Source of the DNA: Bhargavaea changchunensis
Lineage (GTDB): Bacteria > Bacillota > Bacilli > Bacillales_A > Planococcaceae
NCBI RefSeq assembly: GCF_042665595.1
Contig: NZ_JBHTCT010000036.1
Span: 1 to 64,000, forward strand
DNA length: 64,000 bases
Direction: 5' to 3'
Below, piece by piece: positions 23,152 to 32,208 of this stretch; position 1 is the first letter of the stretch, and the number at the start of each line of letters is the position of its first letter. Made by a program: the position numbers and the translations under genes. Under the pieces are notes generated by a model, which worked only from the letters and a program-made list of their open reading frames with translations, did no database searches and was not told the origin of the DNA.

Positions 23152-23413
23152 CGATGATCCCCCTCTCTATGTATTTCGAGAAGGCGATCGTCCCGATAAA
23201 GCTCAGGATACCGAGGATCAGGATCACTTCCATGAATGCTTTCGTCAAGAGGATGCACGACACGACTGCAATCGAAGCCAGCAGGTTCACACCGATCATG
23301 TCCAGCGCGATGACACGGTCCGGCTTCGAAGGCCCCTTGATGATCCTGTAGACCGCGATCAGAATCGTGAATGAGAACAGCACGAGCGAGATGAGCATGA
23401 GGGTCTCCACCAT
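23129..23413 (-). CDS. mrpF: Na+/H+ antiporter subunit F
   Basis: A 94-residue protein with three membrane segments; YRIIKGPSKPDRVIALDMIGVN is the conserved MnhF core between the first two. It is a required small membrane subunit of the Mrp antiporter. GGAGGTGA precedes the ATG, and the start overlaps the mrpE stop. Confidence 0.93.
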   Translation of the reverse strand: MVETLMLISLVLFSFTILIAVYRIIKGPSKPDRVIALDMIGVNLLASIAVVSCILLTKAFMEVILILGILSFIGTIAFSKYIERGIIVERRHNR

Positions 23414-23931
23414 TATCGCGTCACCTCCATGATCGCTTGTTCAAAATTGTTCAGTTGCGCAAGAAGCGATTCTTTCGACGTGTCGAGGTCCATCGCATGA
23501 ATGTAGAGCCCCTGACCGTCTTCGGTCACTTCCATGACGACGGAGCCCGGCGTGAGTGTCAGCAGCAGGGACAGCATCGTCACTTCCACATCACTTTCAA
23601 GCACCGTGTCGTAGCGGAAAATGCCCGGACGGATCTTTAATGTCGGACTCAGGATCTGCGCGATGACCGAAACGCTAGATTTTATCAATTCCCAGTTAAA
23701 AATCAGGACCAGTTTGATGATCGCGAACAACTTGCGCAGGTAGAACTGGGTACCGAAAAACCGGTGCATGAAGAAAACGATGAAAATCCCGACGATAAAT
23801 CCGGCGATGAATGTCGTCGCACGGAACTCGTCCTCGTCCAGAAGCAGCATCCAGAGGAATGCGATGAACAGGTTCAGGAGGAACTGGGCGGCCGTCGCCC
23901 CGAATCCTCCGTCTCCGGCAAACTTGTTCAT
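23413..23931 (-). CDS. mrpE: Na+/H+ antiporter subunit E
   Basis: A 172-residue protein with two membrane segments (about 15-33 and 40-58) and a soluble C-terminal domain containing the family block LSPTLKIRPGIFRYDTVLES and MLSLLLTLTPGSVVMEV. The ATG overlaps the mrpD stop (ATGA) and has GGAGG at correct distance. The first ten residues (Gly/Asp-rich) are longer than in Bacillus subtilis MrpE. Confidence 0.93.
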   Translation of the reverse strand: MNKFAGDGGFGATAAQFLLNLFIAFLWMLLLDEDEFRATTFIAGFIVGIFIVFFMHRFFGTQFYLRKLFAIIKLVLIFNWELIKSSVSVIAQILSPTLKIRPGIFRYDTVLESDVEVTMLSLLLTLTPGSVVMEVTEDGQGLYIHAMDLDTSKESLLAQLNNFEQAIMEVTR

Positions 23932-25415
23932 GAACCCACCTCCCCGAGGATCGCATCGATATACAGATCGGGATTGGCCATCACGCGTACCGCATCGGAG
24001 ACGAACGGCTCAAGCGCCTGGGCACCGACACCGATGCCGACCGTCAGGACACCGAGCAGCGCGATCGGGATCAGGCGCCTCGCAGGAAAGAGACGCTGAT
24101 CTTCCCTGTTGATGATCGTCTCGCCCCAGAAGCAGTTCATGAAGATGCGGAGCATCGAATACAGCACGACAAGGCTTGAGGCGAATCCGATAAAGAGCAG
24201 GAAGTAGTTCCCGCCTTCGACCGCCCCAAGGCCGACATACATCTTGCCGATGAATCCGCTGAGCGGCGGAATGCCGGCCAGGCCGAGCGTTGTCAGGAAC
24301 AGCAGCCAGCCAAGCACCGGATAATTCCGGATCAGCCCGCTCATTTCGGTGATCTTCGTCTTGCCGGTCAGATAAACCATCGCCCCGACGATCAGGAACA
24401 GGAGCGCTTTGATGACCATGTCATGGATCAGATAGAATACAGAGCCCTTGAACGCTTCTTCATTAAAGACCGCGAGTCCGATAATCATGAATCCGACCGC
24501 AATGATGACGTTGTACGAGGCAATCTGGCGGATGTCGGTATAGGCGATTGCACCGAGGCAGCCGCCGATGATCGTGAGAACCGCCATCGTGCCGATGATG
24601 GTCTGGATAATGAACTCATCATGATAGAAGATGAGCGTGAACGTCCGGAACATGGCATACACACCGACTTTCGTGAGGAGCGCCGCGAACAGGGCCGCGA
24701 TCGGCCCCGGCGGCGAACTGTACGATCCCGGCAGCCAGAAGTACAGGAAAAGTCCCGCTTTCAGCGCGAATACGATCAGGAACACGACCGCAATCGCGCT
24801 TAGGAGAGGCCCCTGCCCCGCTTCCGCGACGCGGACGGAGATGTGTGCCATATTCAGCGTGCCGACCGTCCCGTACAGGAAGGCAAGCGCGACGAGGAAG
24901 AACCAGGACGCCACTACGTTGATCGCGATGTACTTCATCGATTCCGCAAGACGGACCTTGCCGCCGCCAAGCGTGATGAGCACGTATGATGCCAGCAGCA
25001 TGACTTCAAAACAGACAAACAGGTTGAACATATCCCCTGTCAGGAAAGATCCGTTGACCCCGGCGACCAGGAAGAATGCAAACGGATAAAAGAACATGTT
25101 CTCCATCCGCCGTTCCGTCGATGTGAAGGAATAGGCGATGACGAGTGTGGAGACGGCCGAGGCCGTGAGCACCATAAGTGCGGAAAACGAATCCCCGACA
25201 AACAGGATGCCGAATGGCGGCTCCCAGCCTCCGAAATCAAGCCGGATAATGCCATCCTCCCGGACCTTGAAAAGGATCCGGACAGAGACGGCGACCAGAG
25301 ACAGGAGCGACAGGATACTGACAATCTTCTGCGCCTTCACGGAAGGGCGCAGGAAAAACAGAACAAATCCGGTGAGCAGCGGGAGAAGCATCGGGAGGAC
25401 AAGAATATTATTCAC
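23928..25415 (-). CDS. mrpD: Na+/H+ antiporter subunit D
   Basis: A 495-residue protein with about fourteen membrane segments, homologous to the proton-pumping ND4/NuoM subunits of complex I. Transmembrane charged residues typical of the family are visible (a Lys in FALKAGLFLYFWLPGSYSSP, a Glu in CFEVMLLASYVLI). Start at GTG 25415 is preferred: AGGAGG is seven bases upstream, and the protein then begins MNN like Bacillus MrpD; TTG 25421 would be too close. It overlaps mrpC slightly. Confidence 0.93.
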   Translation of the reverse strand: MNNILVLPMLLPLLTGFVLFFLRPSVKAQKIVSILSLLSLVAVSVRILFKVREDGIIRLDFGGWEPPFGILFVGDSFSALMVLTASAVSTLVIAYSFTSTERRMENMFFYPFAFFLVAGVNGSFLTGDMFNLFVCFEVMLLASYVLITLGGGKVRLAESMKYIAINVVASWFFLVALAFLYGTVGTLNMAHISVRVAEAGQGPLLSAIAVVFLIVFALKAGLFLYFWLPGSYSSPPGPIAALFAALLTKVGVYAMFRTFTLIFYHDEFIIQTIIGTMAVLTIIGGCLGAIAYTDIRQIASYNVIIAVGFMIIGLAVFNEEAFKGSVFYLIHDMVIKALLFLIVGAMVYLTGKTKITEMSGLIRNYPVLGWLLFLTTLGLAGIPPLSGFIGKMYVGLGAVEGGNYFLLFIGFASSLVVLYSMLRIFMNCFWGETIINREDQRLFPARRLIPIALLGVLTVGIGVGAQALEPFVSDAVRVMANPDLYIDAILGEVGS

Positions 25416-25746
25416 GATCAATCCTCCTGATGGTGTTCATATTGTCGGATCCGCTTTCCTCGTATGTCCGGTAGGCCAGCACGAGCAGGAGCGCAGTGGT
25501 CGCAAAGCTGATGACGATCGCCGTCAGGATCAGCGCCTGCGGAAGCGCATCGGCATAAGGCCCTTCGGATTCCCGGAGAAGAGGCACCTTGCCTTCACCC
25601 GCTCCGCCCATCGTGATAAGCAGAAGATGGACGGCGTGTGACAGGACGGCTGTGCCGAGGATGATGCGGACCATATTACGGGACAGCAGCAGATAGACCG
25701 CCACGGTCACGAGGATGCCCACCAGGATGGTCATATGGAATTCCAT
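25408..25746 (-). CDS. mrpC: Na+/H+ antiporter subunit C
   Basis: A 112-residue NuoK-like protein with three membrane segments. VRIILGTAVLSHAVHLLLITMGG and PYADALPQALILTAIVISFATTALLLVLAYRTYEE (in parts) are the MnhC signatures. Length and N-terminus (MEFHM) align with Bacillus MrpC (MEILM). It begins three bases after mrpB ends. Confidence 0.93.
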   Translation of the reverse strand: MEFHMTILVGILVTVAVYLLLSRNMVRIILGTAVLSHAVHLLLITMGGAGEGKVPLLRESEGPYADALPQALILTAIVISFATTALLLVLAYRTYEESGSDNMNTIRRIDRE

Positions 25747-25749
25747 CTG

Positions 25750-26178
25750 CTACACGTCCTTACTGATACTCAAGATGATGGTGACGACCGTGCCGATGAC
25801 GGTAAGTGCAACGCCCGCCTCGAAAACCGTCACGGTGGCGAGCTCGGTCAGCCCGAAAATCGGCAGGTCGAAGTAACCGAAGCCCTGGGTGAGGAACGGC
25901 TTGCCCAATACGGCTGCCGCAGTCCCCGACAGGAGGGAGATCATGGCACCGAACGCCGCAATCTTGCGGAAATCGAACGGCACCCCCTGATGGACGGTCT
26001 CGATATCGAAGACGACATACAGGAGAACAAGCGCCGAAGACAGGACCAGTCCCCCGACAAAGCCCCCGCCGGGATTATGGTGTCCCGACAAGAACAGTTC
26101 GACGCCGAAGGTCAGGATGATAAACACCACGACGCGTGTGACTGTCCGGAGGATCACATCATTTTCCTTCAATGTCAT
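25750..26178 (-). CDS. mrpB: Na+/H+ antiporter subunit B
   Basis: A 142-residue MnhB protein with four membrane segments; FLSGHHNPGGGFVGGLVLSS and LGKPFLTQGFGYFDLPIFG are the conserved blocks. It overlaps the mrpA stop by about 20 bases. ATG 26178 is only two bases from AAGGAGG, so TTG 26172, two codons later at ideal spacing, may be the true start. A longer frame up to 26205 is not needed. Confidence 0.9.
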   Translation of the reverse strand: MTLKENDVILRTVTRVVVFIILTFGVELFLSGHHNPGGGFVGGLVLSSALVLLYVVFDIETVHQGVPFDFRKIAAFGAMISLLSGTAAAVLGKPFLTQGFGYFDLPIFGLTELATVTVFEAGVALTVIGTVVTIILSISKDV

Positions 26179-28561
26179 CCCCTCCTTTCTTCGGCTTGAG
26201 GGCAATCAGCGTATAGACGCCGATGCCTGCGATAAAGAGGACCACGACTTCGAGCATCGTATCGAATGCACGGAAGTCTCCGAGGATGGCATTGACGATG
26301 TTGCTGCCGCCGGCCAGCTTGTACGAATCTTCGAAGTAAGAGGAGATGGACGAGTATACGTCATACCCCTGAACCGTCAGACCGAAAGCCGTGACAAGTG
26401 TCCCCGCGCCGATTGCGATCAGCCCGTTGACAATCTTCGTCCTGAGAGGTGAATCCTCGGGCTTCCATTCGGGAAGGAAGTGGAAGCACAGGAGGAACAG
26501 CACCGTCGTGACTGTCTCGATGACCGTCTGGGTGAGCGCCAGGTCCGGCGCCCTGAAGAAGACAAAGAAGATGGCGACGGAATAGCCGAGGACTCCATTC
26601 AGAAGAGTCGCCGTGATTCGGGACCGGGCGAACAGCATCGCAATGGCCGCGAATGCCATGATGATGACAAATGAGATTTCGAAAATCCCGACCGGCCCCC
26701 TGCTGAAGTCAGGCTCGAAAGCCCCTGTCAGGAAGAGCATTCCGCCCACTGTTACAAGGAAGAACACATAGATGAATGCGAAATAATCCCGGCTCCTGCC
26801 GGTCATATACAGGTCCGTCACGATGGTGGAGCCGGCTTCCCCTGTCTGCAGCAGGCCGCGGTAGATCGAGTCCATCGTCCATCGGAACGGCGCTACCCGG
26901 TAGATCCGCTTCCAGTGGCGGAAGGTGATGAACAGCAGCAGGCCGAGGGCGATGACACCGAATGTCATGACAAGCGGCAGGTTCACCCCATGCCACGCCT
27001 CAATCTCAGGGACAAGATTCGCCTCCTGTGAGAGCACGGGGAACATGACCGGCATGGCCGGTCCGATGACATACTTCCCGATGATGTTCGGGAAGAAGAA
27101 AATCAGGATGACCAGCGCCGCAAGGATACCGGGCGCGACCAGCATTCCCTTCGGTGCCTCACGCGGCACACGGTCGATTTTCTCCGGCTGGACCGGCCCG
27201 AGAAATGTCCGGTAAACGATGATGGTGCAATAGACGAATGTGAACACGCTGGCCAGCCAGCCGACTACCGGGAACAGCACTTCAGCACCGCCGGCAAACG
27301 GCTGTCCGGATGCGATGTTTACCGCCGCACCGAAGAACATTTCCTTGCTCAGGAAACCATTGAACGGCGGCAGCCCAGCCATCGAGAAACTTCCGATTAC
27401 GGCAAATGTGAACGTCACCGGCATAAAGGACATGAGGCCCCCCAGGCGGCGGATGTCCCGCGTGCCGATTTCATGGTCGACAATCCCGATGACCATGAAG
27501 AGCAGCCCCTTGAACGTCGAGTGATTCAACAGATAGAACAGCGCCGCAAACCCGGCAGCCGCGTAAACCGTCGGATCTCCCGCCGCATCAGCGGACAATG
27601 CCGCGGAGCCGAAGCCGAGAAGGCTCATGATCAGCCCGAGCTGGCTGATGGTGGAATAAGCCAGGAGGGCTTTCAGATCGTTCTGCTTCATGGCGTTGAA
27701 CGCCCCCCACAGGAGCGTCACGATCCCGGCTATGCTCAGTGACCAGAACCAGGCATCGAGACCGCCGAACAGCGGCGTGAACAGCGCAACCAGGTAAATT
27801 CCTGCCTTGACCATGGTCGCCGAGTGCAGATACGCGCTGACCGGGGTCGGCGCCTCCATCGCATCCGGCAGCCAGATGTGGAAAGGGAATTGGACTGATT
27901 TGGTGAACGCACCAAGCAGGATCAGGAACATGGCAGGGACAATCAGCGATTCTCCGGCAAGCGTCTCCCGCATCCCGATGATTTCACTGATGCTGAACGT
28001 ACCGGTCATGAAGTAAAGCATGAGGAAGCCTGCGAGCATCGAGACTCCGCCCATGACCGTGATGAGCATTGCCTTCTGTGCCCCGTAGCGGGAACCCTTC
28101 CGGTGGTACCAGAACGCAATAAGCAGGAAGGACGAAATACTCGTCAGTTCCCAGAACGTGTAAAGAAGCATCAGATTGTCCGAAAAAACGACGCCGAGCA
28201 TGGCGCCCATGAACAGGAGCAGATAAACATAGAAGTGGCCGAGCGATTCCCTCGGCGAGAGGTAATAAATAGAATAAAGGGCGACAAGTGTGCCGACCCC
28301 CGTGATGAGGAGTGCGAAAATCATGCCGAGGCCGTCGACACGGACTGCAAGATCGATGCCGGCCTCCGGAATCCAGGCATAGGAGACGTCAATGACCTCT
28401 CCGTCAGCTATTCGGGGGATCAGCCTGACCAGGGTTGCAAAGAGAACGAGCGGAACCGCCATGACATACCAACCGATCAGACGGTCGCCGATCAGACGGT
28501 GCACCGCGGGCAAAAACAGTGCCATGATGAATGGGAGAAAGATGACAAAAACAGCGAACAT
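26159..28561 (-). CDS. mrpA: Na+/H+ antiporter subunit A
   Basis: An 800-residue protein of about twenty membrane segments: an ND5/NuoL-like N-terminal part (proton-conducting core with SLGHFYVYLLLFMGAMLGVVFSDN and HSATMVKAGIYLVA) and an NDH6-like C-terminal part (ILNGVLGY-type block, FRAPDLALTQTVIETVTTVLF). It is the largest Mrp subunit and first gene of mrpABCDEFG. ATG 28561 follows GGAGG by five bases; a TTG four codons earlier includes the ribosome site and is excluded. Length equals Bacillus MrpA (801). Confidence 0.95.
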   Translation of the reverse strand: MFAVFVIFLPFIMALFLPAVHRLIGDRLIGWYVMAVPLVLFATLVRLIPRIADGEVIDVSYAWIPEAGIDLAVRVDGLGMIFALLITGVGTLVALYSIYYLSPRESLGHFYVYLLLFMGAMLGVVFSDNLMLLYTFWELTSISSFLLIAFWYHRKGSRYGAQKAMLITVMGGVSMLAGFLMLYFMTGTFSISEIIGMRETLAGESLIVPAMFLILLGAFTKSVQFPFHIWLPDAMEAPTPVSAYLHSATMVKAGIYLVALFTPLFGGLDAWFWSLSIAGIVTLLWGAFNAMKQNDLKALLAYSTISQLGLIMSLLGFGSAALSADAAGDPTVYAAAGFAALFYLLNHSTFKGLLFMVIGIVDHEIGTRDIRRLGGLMSFMPVTFTFAVIGSFSMAGLPPFNGFLSKEMFFGAAVNIASGQPFAGGAEVLFPVVGWLASVFTFVYCTIIVYRTFLGPVQPEKIDRVPREAPKGMLVAPGILAALVILIFFFPNIIGKYVIGPAMPVMFPVLSQEANLVPEIEAWHGVNLPLVMTFGVIALGLLLFITFRHWKRIYRVAPFRWTMDSIYRGLLQTGEAGSTIVTDLYMTGRSRDYFAFIYVFFLVTVGGMLFLTGAFEPDFSRGPVGIFEISFVIIMAFAAIAMLFARSRITATLLNGVLGYSVAIFFVFFRAPDLALTQTVIETVTTVLFLLCFHFLPEWKPEDSPLRTKIVNGLIAIGAGTLVTAFGLTVQGYDVYSSISSYFEDSYKLAGGSNIVNAILGDFRAFDTMLEVVVLFIAGIGVYTLIALKPKKGGDDIEGK

Positions 28562-28750
28562 ATGGACCTCCAATCAGCGTGGTGGACCCCTTCCGGGCAA
28601 GCCGCCTTGACGGAATGACCGGCAGGGCGCATAATATGGGGCAACAGCGTCCGGAACCCTCGCGGGTACATGGACGGCAGTTATGTAGAAAGGGCATGCG
28701 AAATACAGCGGCCGCACTCCGGCGGCACTGATTTCCCACTTAAAAGTATA
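28562..28750 (-). promoter_or_regulatory. mrp promoter candidate and long 5' leader
   Basis: The only good minus-strand -10 in the gap is TATACT (28745-28750), with a weak -35 (TGCGAA, 17 bp away). If used, the mrp transcript has a leader of about 175 bases. The leader is GC-rich, contains a small ACCC-GCGA-GGGT hairpin with a GNRA-type loop and several longer possible pairings (GCCG/CGGC), and no open frame with a good start. A cis-acting RNA is possible but unproven. Confidence 0.35.
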
Positions 28751-28800
28751 CAGGAAATAGGCCTGTTTCGCACTCCATGCCCTTCCTTTCGCCGGTTTTG

Positions 28801-28829
28801 TTGTATTTTCGGTGATGATGTCTTATAAT
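28801..28829 (+). promoter_or_regulatory. Sigma-A promoter of the Usp-like gene
   Basis: TTGTAT (28801-28806), 17-bp spacer, TATAAT (28824-28829), about 77 bases before the start codon at 28907. Confidence 0.7.
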
Positions 28830-28906
28830 GTTTTGGTTTTCGAATGAGGCTCCGGGCATTTATCTCCGGAAGCCCAGCTATTATGAACAAGAGGTGACTC
28901 ACCGCC

Positions 28907-29590
28907 ATGTTGAAAAAGCCGGGAATGGATGAGTGCATTCTGGTTTGTGTCTATTATGGGCCGAACGGCGAGCGGCTGATCCGCAGAGGACATAAGATGG
29001 CCAGCATGCTCAATTGCCCGTTTTATATTCTGACGGTCGACCCGCTTCCGTTTGACCAGTTTGATGCAGACAAGTCCGAATACGTGGAGCGTTGGCAGGA
29101 ACTTGCGGAAGAACTCGGCGCGCAGGCCTTCATCCTCCGCGACAACGAGCGTCTCCCGTCCGCAAAGGTCATCAAGGAAGTGGCCTACGATAAAAATGTA
29201 ACCCAGATCGTCATCGGGCAAACCGCCCAGAGCCGGTGGGAAGAGATCACGAGGGGATCGTTCATCAACGTGCTGCTCCGTGAGATTCCGTTTGCCGACC
29301 TTCATGTCGTCTCCGTCGCGAGAAACATCAAATCCGTCGAAGAGGATATGTACGAAAAGGGTGTCCGCGCGTACCTGGTGAAGGATGGCGACGGTTATCG
29401 CGTCAGCTTTACCCAGTCGAAAGGATGCGAATTCGAAGGGATCTTCTTCAAGGAGATGGGAACCGACTTCAACAACGGCATCTTCAAGTTCATGCACGAC
29501 CACAAAATGTGCCAGGTGCATGTGGATGATGACCGGATCGAAGAAACGGGAACCGTCGAACGCATGGCGGAAGAAAAGCACGTCCAATAA
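28907..29590 (+). CDS. Stand-alone KdpD-type universal-stress-like protein
   Basis: A 227-residue protein. Residues about 9-145 resemble the Usp-like domain found inside KdpD sensor kinases: ECILVCVYYGPNGERLIRRGHKMA, then TQIVIGQTAQSRWEEITRGSFINVLLRE, including a nucleotide-loop-like segment. The C-terminal 75 residues (GVRAYLVKDGDGYRVSFTQS, EFEGIFFKEMGTDFNNGIF) are a separate domain that I do not recognise. There is no kinase domain. AGAGGTGA precedes the ATG. It is divergent from the mrp operon, so a link with ion homeostasis is tempting but only inferred. Confidence 0.7.
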   Translation: MLKKPGMDECILVCVYYGPNGERLIRRGHKMASMLNCPFYILTVDPLPFDQFDADKSEYVERWQELAEELGAQAFILRDNERLPSAKVIKEVAYDKNVTQIVIGQTAQSRWEEITRGSFINVLLREIPFADLHVVSVARNIKSVEEDMYEKGVRAYLVKDGDGYRVSFTQSKGCEFEGIFFKEMGTDFNNGIFKFMHDHKMCQVHVDDDRIEETGTVERMAEEKHVQ

Positions 29591-29592
29591 TG

Positions 29593-29629
29593 AAAAATCG
29601 GCTGTCCCGGGAGGGCAGCCGATTTTTTT
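29593..29629 (+). terminator. Terminator of the Usp-like gene
   Basis: Stem AAATCGGCTG / CAGCCGATTT followed by T7. Confidence 0.9.
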
Positions 29630-29636
29630 GAAATCT

Positions 29637-29669
29637 GAAAGGAGCGCAGGATCATTCCGCGCTCCTTTC
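29637..29669 (-). terminator. Terminator of murB
   Basis: Stem GAAAGGAGCGC / GCGCTCCTTTC with the minus strand continuing AGATTTC; it lies just after the murB stop. Confidence 0.7.
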
Positions 29670-29674
29670 ACTGT

Positions 29675-30589
29675 TTATGATTCTTCCCCGACAATCTTGA
29701 CTTCCAGCTCGAGGTCGACACCGAAATTGTTCCTGACAGCTTCCCGCACCATTTCAATCGTTCGGATATAGTCGGTTGCCGTTGCGCGGTTTTTGTTTAC
29801 GATGAAACCTGCGTGCTTAGTAGATACTTCAGCGCCGCCGAATCCTTTGCCCTGCAGGCCGGAATCCTGGATCAGCTTGCCGGCAAAGTAACCGGGAGGC
29901 CGCTTGAACACGCTCCCCGCGGACGGATACTCCAGAGGCTGCTTGGATTCGCGCTGGTGGGTCAGATCTGCCACTTTCGCATCAATCTCTTCCTGATCGC
30001 CTTCTTCCAGAGCGAACTCGGCGGACAGGACATAGTATCCTTTTTTCGCAATGATACTCGTCCGGTAACCCAGCTCCAGTTCCTCTTTTGACAGTACCAG
30101 GCGCTCGCCCTCCGGTGTCAGTACCGTACACCGGTGGATGATGTCTTTGATTTCACCGCCGTACGCACCGGCGTTCATGACCATCGCACCGCCGACGGAC
30201 CCCGGGATGCCGCAGGCGAATTCAAAGCCGGTCAGTCCGCATGCCGCGGATTGCCTGGAGACGGCTTTGATGTCCGCCCCGCTTTCCGCATAGACCGAGT
30301 TTCCGTCAAAGCGGACCTCGTTCAGATTGGACAAGTTCAGCACAATGCCGCGGACACCGCCGTCGCGGACCACCATGTTCGAACCGTTCCCGAGCAGAAG
30401 TACCGGGATTTCATGTTCATGTGCATAGCGGACAACCGCCTGCACGCCTTCTTCCGTCTCCGGGTCGCAGAACAGGTCCGCCCGCCCGCCCATCCGGGTC
30501 ATTGTATGGCTCGAAAGCGGTTCATCTATTTTTACGTGTTCATCGCCGATGCATTTTTTCAGGTCATCGGCCCATTGCTGTTTGCTCAT
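29675..30589 (-). CDS. murB: UDP-N-acetylenolpyruvoylglucosamine reductase
   Basis: A 304-residue FAD enzyme that reduces UDP-GlcNAc-enolpyruvate to UDP-N-acetylmuramate, the second committed step of peptidoglycan synthesis. FAD-binding blocks LLLGNGSNMVVRDGGVRGIV and FACGIPGSVGGAMVMNAGAYGGE are visible, the active-site serine lies in YPSAGSVFKRP, and the catalytic Glu near the end (DLELEVKIVGEES). The compact C-terminus is that of the type II enzymes of Gram-positives. It is monocistronic with its own promoter. Confidence 0.95.
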   Translation of the reverse strand: MSKQQWADDLKKCIGDEHVKIDEPLSSHTMTRMGGRADLFCDPETEEGVQAVVRYAHEHEIPVLLLGNGSNMVVRDGGVRGIVLNLSNLNEVRFDGNSVYAESGADIKAVSRQSAACGLTGFEFACGIPGSVGGAMVMNAGAYGGEIKDIIHRCTVLTPEGERLVLSKEELELGYRTSIIAKKGYYVLSAEFALEEGDQEEIDAKVADLTHQRESKQPLEYPSAGSVFKRPPGYFAGKLIQDSGLQGKGFGGAEVSTKHAGFIVNKNRATATDYIRTIEMVREAVRNNFGVDLELEVKIVGEES

Positions 30590-30668
30590 TAAATTGCCAT
30601 TCCTTTCAGAGGCTCTCCGCTCAACCGCAGCGGGACTCTTACTCTCTAAACTTCATTCACAATTATAT

Positions 30669-30697
30669 AGTATGCTGTCTGCCCGGCGTTTTGACAA
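30669..30697 (-). promoter_or_regulatory. Sigma-A promoter of murB
   Basis: Minus-strand TTGTCA (30692-30697), 17-bp spacer, CATACT (30669-30674), about 80 bases before the start codon. Confidence 0.55.
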
Positions 30698-30734
30698 GTC
30701 ACACCCGTGAGCACAAAAACAGAAGACGTATTGA

Positions 30735-30762
30735 TTGACTCGTTCGGAATATTGTCTTAAAT
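30735..30762 (+). promoter_or_regulatory. Candidate promoter of the YceI gene
   Basis: TTGACT (30735-30740), 16-bp spacer, TTAAAT (30757-30762), 35 bases upstream of the start codon. Confidence 0.45.
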
Positions 30763-30797
30763 TCAAATTATTACGGCTTTTACAAGGAGGAGTTTCA

Positions 30798-31370
30798 ATG
30801 GCAAAGACGAAATGGCAGATTGACGCGGCGCACTCTCACGTAACATTTACGGTGAAGCACATGATGATTTCAAAGGTCCGGGGATCGTTCGGAAACTTTG
30901 ACGCAGAGGTCGAAGCTGATCCGGAAAATCTGGAAGGCGCCTCCCTCAAGTTCACGATTGATGTGAATTCGATCGACACGGACAGCGAGGACCGTGACAA
31001 TCACCTCCGCTCTGCCGACTTCTTCGATACGGAGAATCATCCGCAGATCACATTCGTCTCCACGGACATCCAGCCCGACGGAGATGGCGAGTACAAAGTG
31101 ACCGGTGACCTGACCATCAAGGGTGAGACCAAATCCGTCACGCTTGAAGCCGAATATGAGGGCCGGGCCAAGAACCCTTGGGGCCAGGAAGTCGTCGCAT
31201 TTTCTGTTGACGGCAAGATCAACCGGAAGGACTTCGGCCTGACCTGGAACCAGGCGCTTGAAACCGGCGGCGTCCTCGTCGGCGAAGACGTTAAAATTCA
31301 TCTCGACCTGGAAGCGACTGAGGAACAACCTCAGACAGAAGATGCAGAAGAAGAAAGCCTTGAATCTTGA
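30798..31370 (+). CDS. YceI-family lipid-binding protein
   Basis: A 190-residue cytoplasmic protein with the YceI lipocalin-like barrel: WQIDAAHSHVTFTVKHMMIS, GSFGNFDAEV, DNHLRSADFFDTENHPQITF, GDLTIKGETKSVTLE and AFSVDGKINRKDFGLTWN. Family members bind isoprenoid or amphiphilic molecules. The last 20 residues are an acidic tail beyond the barrel. AAGGAGG lies seven bases before ATG 30798; the frame extends further upstream but without a ribosome site. No signal peptide. Monocistronic. Confidence 0.9.
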   Translation: MAKTKWQIDAAHSHVTFTVKHMMISKVRGSFGNFDAEVEADPENLEGASLKFTIDVNSIDTDSEDRDNHLRSADFFDTENHPQITFVSTDIQPDGDGEYKVTGDLTIKGETKSVTLEAEYEGRAKNPWGQEVVAFSVDGKINRKDFGLTWNQALETGGVLVGEDVKIHLDLEATEEQPQTEDAEEESLES

Positions 31371-31376
31371 TGTTAC

Positions 31377-31404
31377 GGCTGCCCGTATATGGGCGGCCTT
31401 TTTT
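31377..31404 (+). terminator. Terminator of the YceI gene
   Basis: Stem GGCTGCCC / GGGCGGCC followed by T6. Confidence 0.8.
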
Positions 31405-31409
31405 CATGC

Positions 31410-31441
31410 AAAAAGCCGCATCCTATCAGTTAGGATGCGGC
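31410..31441 (-). terminator. Terminator of the DsbA-family gene
   Basis: Stem GCCGCATCCTA / TAGGATGCGGC; on the minus strand it is followed by TTTTTGC. Confidence 0.85.
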
Positions 31442-31453
31442 GTGGGCATGATT

Positions 31454-32092
31454 TCATGATTCTTCTTCTGCAACTTTGCGGAGCGCCTGCTCAAACACTT
31501 CATCGGGCTGCGCGCCGGAAATGGCGTATTTGCGGTTGATTACGAAAAACGGGACGCCCTGCACACCGAGCTGGCGGGCTTCTTCGATATCTGCCCTGAC
31601 CTCTTCTTCGTAACGGCCGGATGCGAGAACGGCTTCTGCCTCTTTGCGGTCCAGACCCGTCTCTTCCGCGATATCCGCCAGAACTTCCCTGCGCCCGATT
31701 TCACGGTTTTCGATAAAGTAAGCTCGAAGCAGATTTTCCGAAATCTGGTCCGCTTTCTCCTGCTCTTCTGCCCATTTCGCAAGCCGGTGCGCGCTGAATG
31801 TATTTGCAGGACGCATTTTGGAGAAGTTGTACTCAAGTCCGACTTCTTTTGCAGCGGCGGTGACATTGGCAGTCATGGCTTCCGCCTGGGTCTCTGTCGT
31901 GCCATATTTCCCGGCCAGCACAGAAACCATCGACTCCTCGGATGTCTCGGGAGAATGCGGGTCCAGCTCATAGCTTTTGAAGACGACTTCCGCTCCGTCT
32001 CCCAAGCCTGTCTTCTCGAGGGCTTGTTCCAGTTTCCGTTTGCCGATATAGCAGAACGGGCAAACATAATCAGACCATACTTCTATCTTCAC
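31454..32092 (-). CDS. DsbA-family thiol oxidoreductase, FrnE/YwbO type
   Basis: A 212-residue cytoplasmic thioredoxin-fold protein with a helical insertion. The redox motif C-P-F-C appears at the usual place (WSDYVCPFCYIGKRKLE), the conserved NTFSAHRLAKWAEE and the cis-proline loop GVQGVPFFVINRKYAISGAQ follow. FrnE-like proteins act as protein disulfide isomerases or in polyketide and stress metabolism. The start is GTG 32092 behind AAGGGG. Monocistronic. Confidence 0.88.
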   Translation of the reverse strand: MKIEVWSDYVCPFCYIGKRKLEQALEKTGLGDGAEVVFKSYELDPHSPETSEESMVSVLAGKYGTTETQAEAMTANVTAAAKEVGLEYNFSKMRPANTFSAHRLAKWAEEQEKADQISENLLRAYFIENREIGRREVLADIAEETGLDRKEAEAVLASGRYEEEVRADIEEARQLGVQGVPFFVINRKYAISGAQPDEVFEQALRKVAEEES

Positions 32093-32208
32093 GACACCAA
32101 TCCCCTTCCGGTTTCACTGCCTTCATTGTAGGGGGATGCACAGCATGAGACAAGGAATCCGCCCACAGCCATGGGCATGGATACACCCCAATGATTGGAG
32201 GACTATCA

